This document shows, piece by piece, positions 5,187-5,904 of a DNA stretch of 5,904 nt. Each line of letters begins with the position of its first letter. Within the stretch, counting starts at the first letter, position 1. Location of the stretch: positions 1-5,904 of the forward strand of contig JBFLVQ010000604.1 in assembly GCA_040758525.1 (NCBI GenBank). Direction: 5' to 3'. The DNA is from JBFLVQ01 sp040758525. GTDB lineage: Bacteria; Acidobacteriota; Blastocatellia; Chloracidobacteriales; JADJPF01. The notes under the pieces are model-generated. The model was not told the origin of the DNA and did no database searches. It worked only from the letters and a program-made list of their open reading frames with translations. The position numbers and the translations under genes were made by a program.

Positions 5187-5904
5187 ATGAAACTTATTCC
5201 GTTTTACAGTTTCCGCACTCGCATCGCTACTATACTTATCTTGACTGCAGTAGCAGCAACAGCCGTAACCTATGGCTTTAGCCGTCGAGCTGTCAGAAGT
5301 ATTGTTGAAGAGGTGCAAAGACAGCGGGAAGAGTTTGTTCTAGCGATCAATATTGCTCAACAATCTCTAATAAACGATCAGAATCTACAGGCTCTATGGG
5401 AAAAAGAGAAACAACAACAGCTTCACAATGGGAATATCAAACCTGCCCACGCAACCCATGTACAACGTATCTTGGTAGTCAATTCTGCTGGCGCAGTGAA
5501 AGGTAGCTCGGTTGAGACAGATATTACAAAACAGTTTACCGAGCTCGGTTATGGTGCATTCGATCAAGAGACTGATAGCAGTAAAGTGAGTGCTAAATCG
5601 AGCTATGAGTTGTACAAAATTCCTTGCCTAATTACCAACCCAAACAGACCTGATACTAATAGTAATGGTTATATTATTATTGTTTATTACGATGATCTTA
5701 AAGAAGAGCTACGTGGTTTATCGCTCAGTCGTCTATTTACTACTGGAGTACTGTTATTTATTTGTAGCGTTATCTCATTAATATTGATTCTACAATTTAC
5801 ACGTCCAGTTGGTCTGCTTATAACAGCAGCAAAGCGTGTTGCTGCTGGTGATTTCAACATCAGTCTACCAATAAAAAGACGTGATGAATTGGGCAATCTT
5901 ATGA
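5187..5904 (+). CDS. HAMP-domain membrane sensor, 3' end outside window
   Basis: 239 codons are present and the frame is still open at the window edge. The N-terminus has a short basic stretch and a transmembrane helix (about 12-30). An extracytoplasmic sensor region of about 150 residues follows (about 31-182). It begins with a charged helix (SIVEEVQRQREEF) and includes the strand ILVVNSAGAV, followed later by GYIIIVYYDD, a layout like PAS/Cache-type sensor domains. A second transmembrane helix (about 183-204) leads to a HAMP linker: RPVGLLITAAKRVAAGDFNI, then RRDELGNLM, with the usual Pro and the DELG near its end. By family, HAMP passes the signal to a cytoplasmic output domain, most often a histidine kinase, but a phosphatase or cyclase cannot be excluded because the output part is missing. 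It is divergent from the secreted-protein gene, so the two may share regulation. Confidence 0.85.
   Translation, partial: MKLIPFYSFRTRIATILILTAVAATAVTYGFSRRAVRSIVEEVQRQREEFVLAINIAQQSLINDQNLQALWEKEKQQQLHNGNIKPAHATHVQRILVVNSAGAVKGSSVETDITKQFTELGYGAFDQETDSSKVSAKSSYELYKIPCLITNPNRPDTNSNGYIIIVYYDDLKEELRGLSLSRLFTTGVLLFICSVISLILILQFTRPVGLLITAAKRVAAGDFNISLPIKRRDELGNLM

Noticed and set aside
5687..5896. 69-codon - strand reading frame at the right edge
   Set aside because: It is antisense to the second membrane helix and HAMP linker of the sensor gene, which are clearly coding on the + strand.

Overview
The window looks like a bacterial chromosomal segment from a Gram-negative, signalling-rich organism. 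An anti-sigma-type zinc finger fused through one membrane helix to TPR repeats, a PqqD/radical SAM/SPASM enzyme, an orphan secreted protein and a HAMP sensor together recall Acidobacteriota. That placement is an inference from gene style only, since no taxonomic marker is present. There are no RNA genes, CRISPR arrays or recognisable transposases. Intergenic DNA is clearly more AT-rich than the genes.

Left part (1-2243). The C-terminal tail of an unknown + strand gene (1-165) converges on a two-gene - strand operon. The first gene of that operon (2243-759) encodes a radical SAM enzyme with two PqqD-like winged-helix domains and a degraded SPASM domain. Its stop overlaps (ATGA) the start of the second gene (762-208), a coiled-coil protein with a thioredoxin fold that has lost both active-site cysteines. 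This pair looks like a peptide- or protein-modifying module of unknown substrate and is the most interesting item here. The radical SAM C-terminus may carry a one-base frameshift.

Middle part (2244-3952). A divergent, AT-rich promoter region holds candidate -10 boxes on both strands, a direct repeat, a palindrome and a doubtful short reading frame that overlaps the radical SAM start. It is followed by a + strand membrane protein: a cytoplasmic zinc-binding anti-sigma-like head, one transmembrane helix and about seven extracytoplasmic TPR repeats.

Right part (3953-5904). A secreted protein of unknown family on the - strand ends only 2 bp from the TPR gene's stop. Its best start is internal to the longest reading frame (4788), with a strong Shine-Dalgarno site and a hairpin against it. 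A second divergent AT-rich region (4789-5186) contains a perfect 13+13 bp palindrome and two sets of direct repeats. The window then enters a + strand HAMP-containing membrane sensor that is cut by the window edge.

The radical SAM and thioredoxin-like genes clearly form a unit. The TPR/zinc-finger protein, the secreted protein and the sensor are compatible with envelope signalling, but nothing in the sequence ties them to one another or to the radical SAM operon.
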